From: Prevotella sp. | GTDB lineage: Bacteria > Bacteroidota > Bacteroidia > Bacteroidales > Bacteroidaceae | Assembly: GCA_016283605.1 (NCBI GenBank) | Contig: JAEENF010000145.1 | Location: 1-11,725, forward strand | DNA length: 11,725 nt | Reading direction: 5' to 3' | Shown here: piece after piece, positions 5,381 to 11,725 of the stretch | Numbering within the stretch: the first letter of the stretch is position 1 | Layout of the letters: each line of letters begins with the position of its first letter | Notes under the pieces: model-generated | The model's input: the letters and a program-made list of their open reading frames with translations, nothing else | The model's database searches: none | Told to the model about the DNA's origin: nothing | Program-made: the position numbers and the translations under genes

Positions 5381-6806
5381 GCGGCGAAAGCATACGGGCC
5401 AGCGATTCTCCCAGACGTTTCAGGAAACGGGGATGAATACGTTTGGGAATATCCGTAAACAATACCGAATGCCCTTCATCCTCGAGATAGATGTCGCGCA
5501 TTTCGGCTGCCGTCATCTCGTCATAGATAAATACATTCGCCTCGAAATTATTCTCAAAGCTGCGGAAATCGACATTTGCAGAACCACACGAACAGATCTG
5601 ATCATCGCAGACCATCATCTTCGCATGAAGGAAACCGTCCTTGTAAAGAGACACCTTTACACCGGCATCGATCACCTCACGCAGATAACTGCGACTGGAC
5701 CATTCCACAAAACGTGCATCGCTGCGAAGAGGTACCATCACACGGACATCGACACCCCCAAGAGCAGCCATCTTCAAAGCAAAGAGCACGGGTTCCGTCG
5801 GCAGGAAATAAGGTGTCTGGATATAGACATAGCGCTTGGCGGAAGAGATGATCCGCACATAGCCCTGCATAATCTCCGGATAAGGTGTCACCGGACCGCT
5901 GGTAATGGTCTGAAGAATACAGTCGTTCGACAACTGCAGGGCTTCGGCATCCAACGGAGGATAGTACTTTCGGCTGGAGATCAGCGTACGGTCTACGAAG
6001 TACCAGTCTACCAGGAACGAACGCTGCAGACTATACACCCCGCTACCCGTCACCTGAATCATCATGTCGCGCCAGGGTTGGGTCTTCGTACCCTTCACAT
6101 AACGCAGGGCGAAATTCATGCCGCCGATAAATCCCGTCCGACCGTCGATGACCATCAGTTTACGGTGATTACGATAGTTCACCTTACTCGTAAACGACGG
6201 GAATCTTACAGGCAGGAACGGCACAACCTCGACGCCCTCCTCACGCATCCGCTCAAAGAAACGGTGACGGACACTCCAACAACCTACATCATCGTAGATG
6301 ACCCTGACCTCGACACCCTCTCTCGACTTGGCGATAAGGGCATCAGCCAACATCTGGCCGAGGGCATCGTCCTCGAAGATATACATGTCGATATGGATAT
6401 GGTCCCTGGCTTCAGCAATCTCGTGCAACAAGGCCGGAAAGAACTCATAGCCGTTGCGGAAGATACGGATCGTATTGTCCTTGAAGGGCAGCGAGAGGTC
6501 TTCGTTCACAAAGAGGTCGATCGTTGCCTTATAGGCATCGGGCAGATGCAAGTCGCGCTGTTCCACGAACTCCAGCATCGAGCGTTTCGTCAACTGGTCC
6601 AGACTGCGCTGACTGATATGTTTCTCCTTCCGGGTGTTCACCCCGAAGAAGAGATAGAAGCCGATACCTACGACAGGCACAAACCAGATCACCAGAATCC
6701 AGGCCATCGTCTTCGCTGGCTGGCGATTGTCCATCACAACGTGTACAACCGTCAGAATCACTATCAGCTGATAGAGGATGAAGATGATCAGGTTCAGTCC
6801 GTGCAT
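5373..6806 (-). CDS. cls: Cardiolipin synthase (phospholipase D superfamily)
   Basis: Inner-membrane enzyme that condenses two phosphatidylglycerols into cardiolipin plus glycerol. The 477-residue protein begins with two membrane spans (about 5-25 and 34-54; a PLDc_N-type region with VVGIGFYLFFG). It then has two HxKx4D phospholipase D motifs: NHRKLMVIDG with H214, K216 and D221, and LHAKMMVCDD with H394, K396 and D401. The length is close to ClsA (486), and all catalytic residues are present. ClsA- versus ClsB/C-type specificity is inferred from the two N-terminal spans. It is the last gene visible in the minus-strand run. Its ATG overlaps the dnaG TAA by one base (TAATG), indicating coupled translation. 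It converges on rsmD with an 8-bp overlap. Confidence 0.93.
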   Translation of the reverse strand: MHGLNLIIFILYQLIVILTVVHVVMDNRQPAKTMAWILVIWFVPVVGIGFYLFFGVNTRKEKHISQRSLDQLTKRSMLEFVEQRDLHLPDAYKATIDLFVNEDLSLPFKDNTIRIFRNGYEFFPALLHEIAEARDHIHIDMYIFEDDALGQMLADALIAKSREGVEVRVIYDDVGCWSVRHRFFERMREEGVEVVPFLPVRFPSFTSKVNYRNHRKLMVIDGRTGFIGGMNFALRYVKGTKTQPWRDMMIQVTGSGVYSLQRSFLVDWYFVDRTLISSRKYYPPLDAEALQLSNDCILQTITSGPVTPYPEIMQGYVRIISSAKRYVYIQTPYFLPTEPVLFALKMAALGGVDVRVMVPLRSDARFVEWSSRSYLREVIDAGVKVSLYKDGFLHAKMMVCDDQICSCGSANVDFRSFENNFEANVFIYDEMTAAEMRDIYLEDEGHSVLFTDIPKRIHPRFLKRLGESLARMLSPLM

Positions 6807-8773
6807 TATATGATCAGGTCATTTCCTAGTTTCTTGGCCAGGGCGTTGCGCAGTTCCTGGGTGGCCTTGTATTCCTCCAACAGTTCCTTCACACGCTCCA
6901 TATCGTTGCCCACCTGTTTCAGTTGGGCCTGTATCTCTTTCAGATGTTTGTCGATGATGTCCATACGCAGGTCGAGCACCAGATGGAGGACTTGCTGCCG
7001 CAGGGCGCCATCGCGCTCCTTCACTTGGAAGCCCCGGCTCAGCTGATGACGCTCTACCGCCAGTTCATGAGCCAGCTGACTGATGGCGATATCGGGGTGC
7101 TGGGTGAAGAAGGTCTCAGCCTTGAAACCCTCATCATCACTATGTGCGACAGCCTCTGCCAGAATCTGGTTATAACGCTCATCATGGAACTGCAGACCAT
7201 CCTGACTGAGGTCGTAGTTGATGTACTGCGCCACATTGAGCGAGACCTCCCCACCGTCGTCGGTCTCCACATGGTCATAGATAATCTCATCCCCATGTCT
7301 GACGACGGCCTGTATCAGCAGACGTTCCACCTCACGGGTCTGTTCGTCGATGGTGTGCAGGCCGATGAATTCCGGTGTCGTCTCCGGTGTCTTCTGTCCC
7401 TCGCGCTCACGCTCCTTTTCCTTCTCCTCGAGATCCTTACGGATCATACCGTTCATCGAGTTGATCAGCGTCTGTTCCTTGATACCCATCCGCTGCGAGA
7501 GTTCACTGAGATAGGTGGAACGCAGAATCTGGTCGGGTATCACGGAGATACTCTTCACGATGCCGCCGATAGCCTCCGAACGCTTTACGGGATCGGTGAC
7601 ATTCTCTACCGTCAGACGGGTCTTGAACGAAATGAAGTCCGTCGCGTTCTCTTCGATATACGTCTTGAACTGCTCGGCGGTATGCTTGCGGGCGAAGGAG
7701 TCGGGGTCGTCACCATCGGGCAACAGCAGCACCTTGATGTTCATTCCCTCTGCCAACAGCATATCCGTACCCCTCATGGCCGCGTGGATACCCGCCTCGT
7801 CACCATCATATAACAAGGTGATATTCTGTGTGAAGCGTCTCAGCAGCTTAATCTGATAGTTCGAGAGCGCCGTACCGCTATTGGCCACCACATTCTCCAG
7901 ACCGCATTGATGCATGGCGATCACATCGGTATAGCCTTCCACCATATACACCCTGTCCTCCTTCGCGATGGCCTTCTTGGCCTGGAAGAGACCATAGAGC
8001 TCGCGTTCCTTATGATAGATTTCCGAATCGGGCGAGTTCACGTATTTCTGTTGCACACCCTTGGTACGCGAGTCCAGCAGTCGGCCGCCGAAGGCCACCA
8101 CCTTACCGCTCACATTCAGCCAGGGGAAGATCACACGACCTGCGTACCTGTCGACAAGGGATCTATTGTCCTGAACTCCCTGTCTACTTGTCTCCTTATC
8201 TCCTTTTTCAAAACACAGTCCTGTCTTAACCAGATACTCCGCCCGGTAGCCTGCCTTCTGAGCAGCGAGGGCGAGGGCATCGCGCTTCTGCAGGGCATAG
8301 CCCAGATTAAACTTCTCGATGATGTCATCACGGATACCGCGGCTGCGGAAATACTGCTTGCCGATGGCGATGCCGTCGGGGTCGGTCTTCAGGATCTCCT
8401 TGAAGTAGTTCATTGCCCATTCGTTGACGATAAACATCGACTCGCGATCGCTCTGCTGCTGTTTCTCCTCGTCGGAGAGTTCGCGCTCCTGAATCTCGAT
8501 GTTGTATTTCTTCGCCAGCCAGCGCAGGGCCTCGGGATAGGTGATCTGTTCGTGCTTCATCAGGAAGTTCACGGCATTACCACCCTCTCCGCAGGCGAAA
8601 CAATGACAGATCTGCTTCGAGGGCGACACCATGAACGACGGTGTCTTGTCATCGTGGAACGGACAGAGTCCCTTATAGTTCACACCCGCCTTGCGCAGGG
8701 TGACGAACTCCCCCACCACGTCAACGATGTTCGTGGCATCCAGAATCTTGTCTATCGTCGCTCTGTCAATCAC
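6806..8773 (-). CDS. dnaG: DNA primase DnaG
   Basis: Synthesises RNA primers for chromosome replication and partners with the replicative helicase. The 655-residue protein has the CHC2 zinc finger (C37, H40, C58, C61 in CPFHDDKTPSF and CHCFACGEGG). The TOPRIM catalytic core has EGYTD (279-283), DGDEAG (323-328) and DPDSF (356-360). A charged Glu/Lys/Arg linker near 450-470 leads to the helicase-binding C-terminal domain. The start is GTG at 8771-8773; the MIDRATIDKILD beginning matches family N-termini, which supports it. That GTG overlaps the TGA of the upstream esterase gene (GTGA). Oddly, residues about 190-204 hold a polar insertion encoded by degenerate octamer repeats. Unlike the rpsU-dnaG-rpoD operon of E. 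coli, this dnaG follows carbohydrate-esterase genes. Confidence 0.96.
   Translation of the reverse strand: MIDRATIDKILDATNIVDVVGEFVTLRKAGVNYKGLCPFHDDKTPSFMVSPSKQICHCFACGEGGNAVNFLMKHEQITYPEALRWLAKKYNIEIQERELSDEEKQQQSDRESMFIVNEWAMNYFKEILKTDPDGIAIGKQYFRSRGIRDDIIEKFNLGYALQKRDALALAAQKAGYRAEYLVKTGLCFEKGDKETSRQGVQDNRSLVDRYAGRVIFPWLNVSGKVVAFGGRLLDSRTKGVQQKYVNSPDSEIYHKERELYGLFQAKKAIAKEDRVYMVEGYTDVIAMHQCGLENVVANSGTALSNYQIKLLRRFTQNITLLYDGDEAGIHAAMRGTDMLLAEGMNIKVLLLPDGDDPDSFARKHTAEQFKTYIEENATDFISFKTRLTVENVTDPVKRSEAIGGIVKSISVIPDQILRSTYLSELSQRMGIKEQTLINSMNGMIRKDLEEKEKEREREGQKTPETTPEFIGLHTIDEQTREVERLLIQAVVRHGDEIIYDHVETDDGGEVSLNVAQYINYDLSQDGLQFHDERYNQILAEAVAHSDDEGFKAETFFTQHPDIAISQLAHELAVERHQLSRGFQVKERDGALRQQVLHLVLDLRMDIIDKHLKEIQAQLKQVGNDMERVKELLEEYKATQELRNALAKKLGNDLII
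8162..8206 (-). repeat. Octamer-repeat-like insertion inside dnaG
   Basis: Read on the minus strand, degenerate octamers follow each other: AAGGAGAT (8205-8198), AAGGAGAC (8197-8190), AAGTAGAC (8189-8182) and AGGGAGTT (8181-8174), then GACAA-like sequence. They encode KGDKETSRQGVQDNR (residues 190-204 of DnaG), between GLCFE and SLVDRYAGRVIFP. Remembered DnaG sequences carry a shorter link here before the (Y/V)DRYxGRV motif. The text resembles the short tandem repeats (GGAGACAAG type) known from intergenic DNA of several bacteria. Insertion of such a tract is inferred, not proven. Confidence 0.5.
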
Positions 8774-10425
8774 TTCTTCAGATAATTAGCCAGTTCTGAA
8801 TGGATCTCGCGCAGGCCCTGAGCCACACTGCGGGCATTCATCTGTGCCCCCAGTTTCGAGGTGTGCGTATGATCGTGGTTATAGTATTTCGAGGCCTTCG
8901 CCTTGCTCTTGGCGGCATCCTTCGAGGCAAACTTCTTGTCGAGGAAGTCACCGCTGATATTGTGCACATCCACAAACTCCACACCCGTCTGCTCAACGAC
9001 CTCACGATACCATTTGATATAGCTGTCATTGCGTCGTTCGATCCGGCCTCCAGGCCACTCGTTACGGGGTGTCAGCGACAACAGGATCGGTGTGGCGCCC
9101 TTCTCGCGGACATCGTCAATAAATTTCCTGAGATACCAGCCGAAGCTATAGACCACCTCGTAGCGACCGTCTTCCTCCATCTTGTACACATGACAGGTAT
9201 CGGCCGTTCCCGGTATCACACCACGGCCTTTCTTGTCGTTGATGGGACTGATATCGTTATGTCCGAACTGTATCAGCACGAAGTCGCCGGGCTGCAGGGC
9301 GTTGTACACCCTCTCCCACCGGCCATCGCGGAGATAGGTCTTCGTAGAGCGCCCGGCCATGGCCACGTTCTCCCAACAGATCTTCGCGGGGTCGAAGATA
9401 AGTCCGGCCTGCGAGCCCCAGCCCCACATGCCGTCTTCGTCCTTGTCCTTGTTCTTCACCGTCGAGTCGCCCGTGATGAAGACCATCGGCTTACCGGCCT
9501 CACGGTTCTGACCATAGGCGGGCAGCGCCACGTTGAGCATCATCGCCTTCAGGGGTTCGAGTTGCGGGTTCTGCGAGTTCCAGATACCCTCAGCCGCACT
9601 GCGGGCGTTCATCTCAGCACCGAAGAGCGAGGTATGGATATGATCGCCGAAGAAGTGATACTGTTCCTTCCAACGGCTGTAGCTATCGAGTTTCGCACCC
9701 GAGATCTCATTCAGGTCCACAAAGGGCACACCCTCGACGGCAGCGATATAAGCCGCCCACTGGGTATGGGGCTTTCTGACGATCTTCCCGTCCTGTCCGT
9801 AGGCATCACGGGGTGTCAGCGACATCAGGATGGGGTTGGCGCCGGCTGCCCGGATCTCGGCCACATATTTCCGCAGGTAGGTACCATACGAGTAGACCGT
9901 ATCGTTCACCTGCCGACGTTCGTTGAAGCCAACGACCATCGTATCGGGGTCGACACCGGGAATCACACCGCGCGCCCGTTTCTTGTCGAAGAAGTCTGCG
10001 CTGTCGTTGTGTCCGATGCTCACGATGACCCAGTCGCCTGGCTTCAGGGCCTGGCGCACGGCCGGCCACAGATCGGTATAGAAGGTACGTGTCGACATAC
10101 CGCCCAGTGCCTGGTTCTCTACAGAGATCTTCCTGCCGTCGAAATACTTATTGGCGAAGTATCCCCAGCCCCACTGGCCGTTATTGCCGTTGCCGAGGGT
10201 ACCGTTACGCATCGTGGAGTTGCCGATCAGGAAAAGCACGGGACGGTCACCCACCCTTGTCGAGCCTGGTGCAGGCCGTGCCTCCAGGGCCTTCGCGATG
10301 GAGTCCGGGGTATTATCGATCACTTTCTCTTCAGTCACCGGCGTAGGCAGGTTGTCGAACTCCTGCGCAAGAGCCGTGACCAATGAACTGTTTGAAATTA
10401 ATATCAGTAGAAGTAGTTTTTTCAT
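8770..10425 (-). CDS. Secreted tandem-SGNH rhamnogalacturonan acetylesterase-like protein
   Basis: Predicted to remove acetyl groups from pectic rhamnogalacturonan (family CE12-like, by motif resemblance). The 551-residue protein begins with a signal peptide (MKKLLLLIL core, likely cleavage after ALA at about residue 20), so it acts in the periplasm or at the cell surface. Two homologous SGNH domains follow, about 250 residues apart. Domain 1 has GNST (Ser70), the ALGG oxyanion glycine (108-109), GHND (138-141) and DHIH (D261, H264). Domain 2 has GDST (Ser321), AMAG (355-358), GHND (388-391) and DHTH (D518, H521). Both catalytic sets are complete; domain 1 has Asn where GDS-type blocks usually have Asp. 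The gene starts 4 nt after the DUF486 stop and overlaps dnaG by 4 nt. The exact substrate is uncertain. Confidence 0.88.
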   Translation of the reverse strand: MKKLLLLILISNSSLVTALAQEFDNLPTPVTEEKVIDNTPDSIAKALEARPAPGSTRVGDRPVLFLIGNSTMRNGTLGNGNNGQWGWGYFANKYFDGRKISVENQALGGMSTRTFYTDLWPAVRQALKPGDWVIVSIGHNDSADFFDKKRARGVIPGVDPDTMVVGFNERRQVNDTVYSYGTYLRKYVAEIRAAGANPILMSLTPRDAYGQDGKIVRKPHTQWAAYIAAVEGVPFVDLNEISGAKLDSYSRWKEQYHFFGDHIHTSLFGAEMNARSAAEGIWNSQNPQLEPLKAMMLNVALPAYGQNREAGKPMVFITGDSTVKNKDKDEDGMWGWGSQAGLIFDPAKICWENVAMAGRSTKTYLRDGRWERVYNALQPGDFVLIQFGHNDISPINDKKGRGVIPGTADTCHVYKMEEDGRYEVVYSFGWYLRKFIDDVREKGATPILLSLTPRNEWPGGRIERRNDSYIKWYREVVEQTGVEFVDVHNISGDFLDKKFASKDAAKSKAKASKYYNHDHTHTSKLGAQMNARSVAQGLREIHSELANYLKK

Positions 10426-10429
10426 TTTC

Positions 10430-10804
10430 CTATGGTTTCATAAATACAAAATACACGGCAGCGATCAGACAGAGGGCTGCGGCAGCATGGTTCCAGTGCA
10501 GTTGCTCGTGCTGGAAGATCAGGTTGGCAATGATGGCGAAGACCACCAGTGAGATACACTCCTGAATCACCTTGAGCTGCACCAGATTGAAGGGACCGCC
10601 GTTATCGATGAATCCGATACGGTTGGCGGGCACCTGACAACAATATTCGAAAAAGGCAATCGCCCACGAGAAGGCGATGACCAGATAGAGGGGCCAGTTG
10701 GAGGACACGCCCGACTGTTGCAGTCGGAGGTGTCCATACCAGGCGAAGGTCATAAACACGTTGCTCAAGATGAGCAACAGGATCGTATAAATACCGTTAA
10801 TCAT
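10430..10804 (-). CDS. DMT-family membrane protein (DUF486)
   Basis: A 124-residue integral membrane protein with four predicted spans (about 4-24, 38-58, 79-97 and 107-122). It resembles the DUF486 (PF04342) branch of the drug/metabolite transporter superfamily. The family-like core around residues 61-82 contains NRIGF, GGPFNLVQLK and VIQE, followed by LHWN at 102-105. Proteins with four spans in this superfamily usually work as dimers. The transported compound is unknown for this family, and I do not assign one. The gene lies between two esterase genes, 12 nt after the upstream stop and 4 nt before the next start, so it is clearly within the same transcription unit. Whether it has any link to polysaccharide use is not shown by the sequence. 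Confidence 0.82.
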   Translation of the reverse strand: MINGIYTILLLILSNVFMTFAWYGHLRLQQSGVSSNWPLYLVIAFSWAIAFFEYCCQVPANRIGFIDNGGPFNLVQLKVIQECISLVVFAIIANLIFQHEQLHWNHAAAALCLIAAVYFVFMKP

Positions 10805-10816
10805 CTTTCCGCGTTC

Positions 10817-11725
10817 TTATTTCTGCTCCTTCAGTGCCGCAGCGATAATCTCAGCCATCCGGCGTGCACCCTTGGCATCGGGATGGATACCGTCGTTCAG
10901 CATCTTGTCGCCGTCGTTGGCATAGAGGGTGTGCAGGTCGATCACCTGCAGGCCATACTGCTTGGCCACCTCCTGCTGGATGGGGATGACGCCGTTCACG
11001 ATGACGGAGTCGTTGATGTTCCAGGTCGACTTGAAGGCGGGGATCGGGGTGCAGAGATAGATCTGCGGACCCTTGGGCTGCTCGGCGGCACCCTTCTTCT
11101 TGCCCTTCTTCTTCACCGGCTGAGCCAGGTCGGGGCGCAGCGTGGTGATCATCTGCTGAAGGTCCTGCTTGAACTCCGAGCTGTACTGCCAGTTCTCAGG
11201 CTTCGAGTCGTTGGTACCCAGCTTGATGACGACGATGTCGGGCTTGAAGGCCAGCGCGTCTCTCCAGGCCATCTCGTTCATATAGGGATAGTCGCCCTTG
11301 TTCAGCATCGTGCGCGACGACACGCCGAAGTTCTTCACCCAGTAGTCCTGTCCCAGCAGCTTCTGCAGCTGTGCGGGATAGCCGTTGGCCGAGGCCAGCT
11401 CGATGCCGTAGCCGTCGGTGATGCTGTTGCCGAGGCAGGCCACGCGGATGGCACCGGGCTTGGGAGCCTGACGGGCGTTGAGCCATTTGCCGAGGGTGGC
11501 CAGCATCTCGTTGCGATAGGCAAACCAGGGTCCGAAACCGTAACCGTGACCGCCCGTAGGATAGACCAGCATGGCGCACTCGTTGCCGGCATTACGCATC
11601 GCCGTGTAGTAGGCCAGACCGTTGGTCACCGGCGGCACCAGGTTGTCGTCGCTCGACATGATGATGATGGCTGGCGGTGTCAGGTGGCGGCGTACGGCCT
11701 TGTCGGTCGAGAAGTCGCGCACCAT
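10817..11725 (-). CDS. Two-domain esterase: alpha/beta-hydrolase C-terminal part plus SGNH domain, 5' partial
   Basis: The frame runs off the right edge. The Met codon at the edge (11723-11725) is probably internal, because the first 85 visible residues are the C-terminal part of an alpha/beta hydrolase: PPAIIIMSSDDNLVPP with the catalytic acid near D26/D27, and YPTGGHGYGF with catalytic His60 (BD-FAE/Axe-like). The nucleophile Ser would lie outside the window. An SGNH hydrolase domain follows, with GNSITDG (Ser101), NFGVSS (132-137), GTND (170-173) and DGIHPDAKG (D278, H281). All blocks are present. A Lys/Gly-rich insertion (205-212) interrupts it. Such pairs deacylate plant polysaccharides such as acetyl-xylan or pectin; the substrate cannot be fixed from this fragment. 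It is the first visible gene of the minus-strand operon, 12 nt ahead of the DUF486 gene. Confidence 0.83.
   Translation of the reverse strand: MVRDFSTDKAVRRHLTPPAIIIMSSDDNLVPPVTNGLAYYTAMRNAGNECAMLVYPTGGHGYGFGPWFAYRNEMLATLGKWLNARQAPKPGAIRVACLGNSITDGYGIELASANGYPAQLQKLLGQDYWVKNFGVSSRTMLNKGDYPYMNEMAWRDALAFKPDIVVIKLGTNDSKPENWQYSSEFKQDLQQMITTLRPDLAQPVKKKGKKKGAAEQPKGPQIYLCTPIPAFKSTWNINDSVIVNGVIPIQQEVAKQYGLQVIDLHTLYANDGDKMLNDGIHPDAKGARRMAEIIAAALKEQK

Larger units (their letters stand above)
5373..11725 (-). other. Predicted operon: esterase - DUF486 - tandem SGNH - dnaG - cls
   Basis: Five minus-strand genes are packed with gaps of 12 and 4 nt and overlaps of 4 nt (GTGA) and 1 nt (TAATG). No internal TAnnTTTG box or terminator hairpin was noticed at any junction. 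They are therefore likely one transcript whose promoter lies beyond the right edge. An internal promoter inside the esterase coding region, supplying dnaG separately, remains possible. Confidence 0.7.

Noticed and set aside
5433..7046. 537-codon plus-strand ORF opposite cls and the end of dnaG
   Set aside because: It is antisense to two genes with full catalytic motifs. Its product is rich in His, Arg and Asp with no domain pattern, typical of a reverse-frame shadow of GC-biased coding DNA.
6923..8785. Long plus-strand ORFs opposite dnaG (296 and 292 codons)
   Set aside because: Both lie wholly antisense to dnaG, have Leu/His/Asp-rich products with no motifs, and have no promoter box in front.
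8800..10386. 528-codon plus-strand ORF opposite the tandem SGNH gene
   Set aside because: It is a reverse-strand shadow of a clear two-domain esterase. The repeated look of its product merely mirrors the duplication on the coding strand.

Overview
The window looks like chromosomal DNA of a Bacteroidota member, most likely Prevotella or a close relative. The reasons are: TAnnTTTGCA -7 boxes in front of four genes with no clear Shine-Dalgarno sequences; a PorT-like outer-membrane barrel; the lineage-typical DUF3822-rsmD pair; and a DnaG whose text closely resembles Prevotella DnaG as I remember it. Almost the whole window is coding. The three gene-free gaps are 89, 117 and 161 bp, and no tRNA, rRNA, CRISPR array, transposase or phage gene was seen.

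Layout, left to right. (1) The 3' end of a class II fructose-bisphosphate aldolase gene (+), then a bidirectional terminator hairpin, then a small outer-membrane beta-barrel gene (-). (2) A divergent promoter region, then mutY (+), which overlaps tail to tail with a RecD/Pif1-like superfamily 1 helicase (-). (3) A 161-bp divergent region holding an unusual nested repeat: three GACAAC units, a 16-bp palindrome, then three GTTGTC units. (4) A plus-strand unit made of an unlisted 32-codon hydrophobic ORF, a DUF3822 gene and rsmD, separated by 2 and 1 nt. (5) A long minus-strand run entering from the right edge: a two-domain esterase (partial), a DMT-family/DUF486 membrane protein, a secreted protein with two rhamnogalacturonan-acetylesterase-like SGNH domains, dnaG (GTG start) and a cardiolipin synthase. 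Adjacent genes in this run are 12 nt or 4 nt apart or overlap by 4 nt and 1 nt.

Functionally the window mixes housekeeping (glycolysis, 8-oxoG repair, helicase, rRNA methylation, replication priming, cardiolipin synthesis) with deacetylation of plant polysaccharide, probably pectin. The main surprise is that the replication primase and cardiolipin synthase sit, apparently translationally coupled, at the end of a carbohydrate-esterase operon. The items most worth a second look are the nested repeat at 3830-3907, the small ORF at 3965-4063, the repeat-like in-frame insertion in dnaG at about 8162-8206, and the dnaG operon context. I do not see a clear new defence or mobile system. The least-understood protein-coding genes are the small ORF and the DUF3822 gene.
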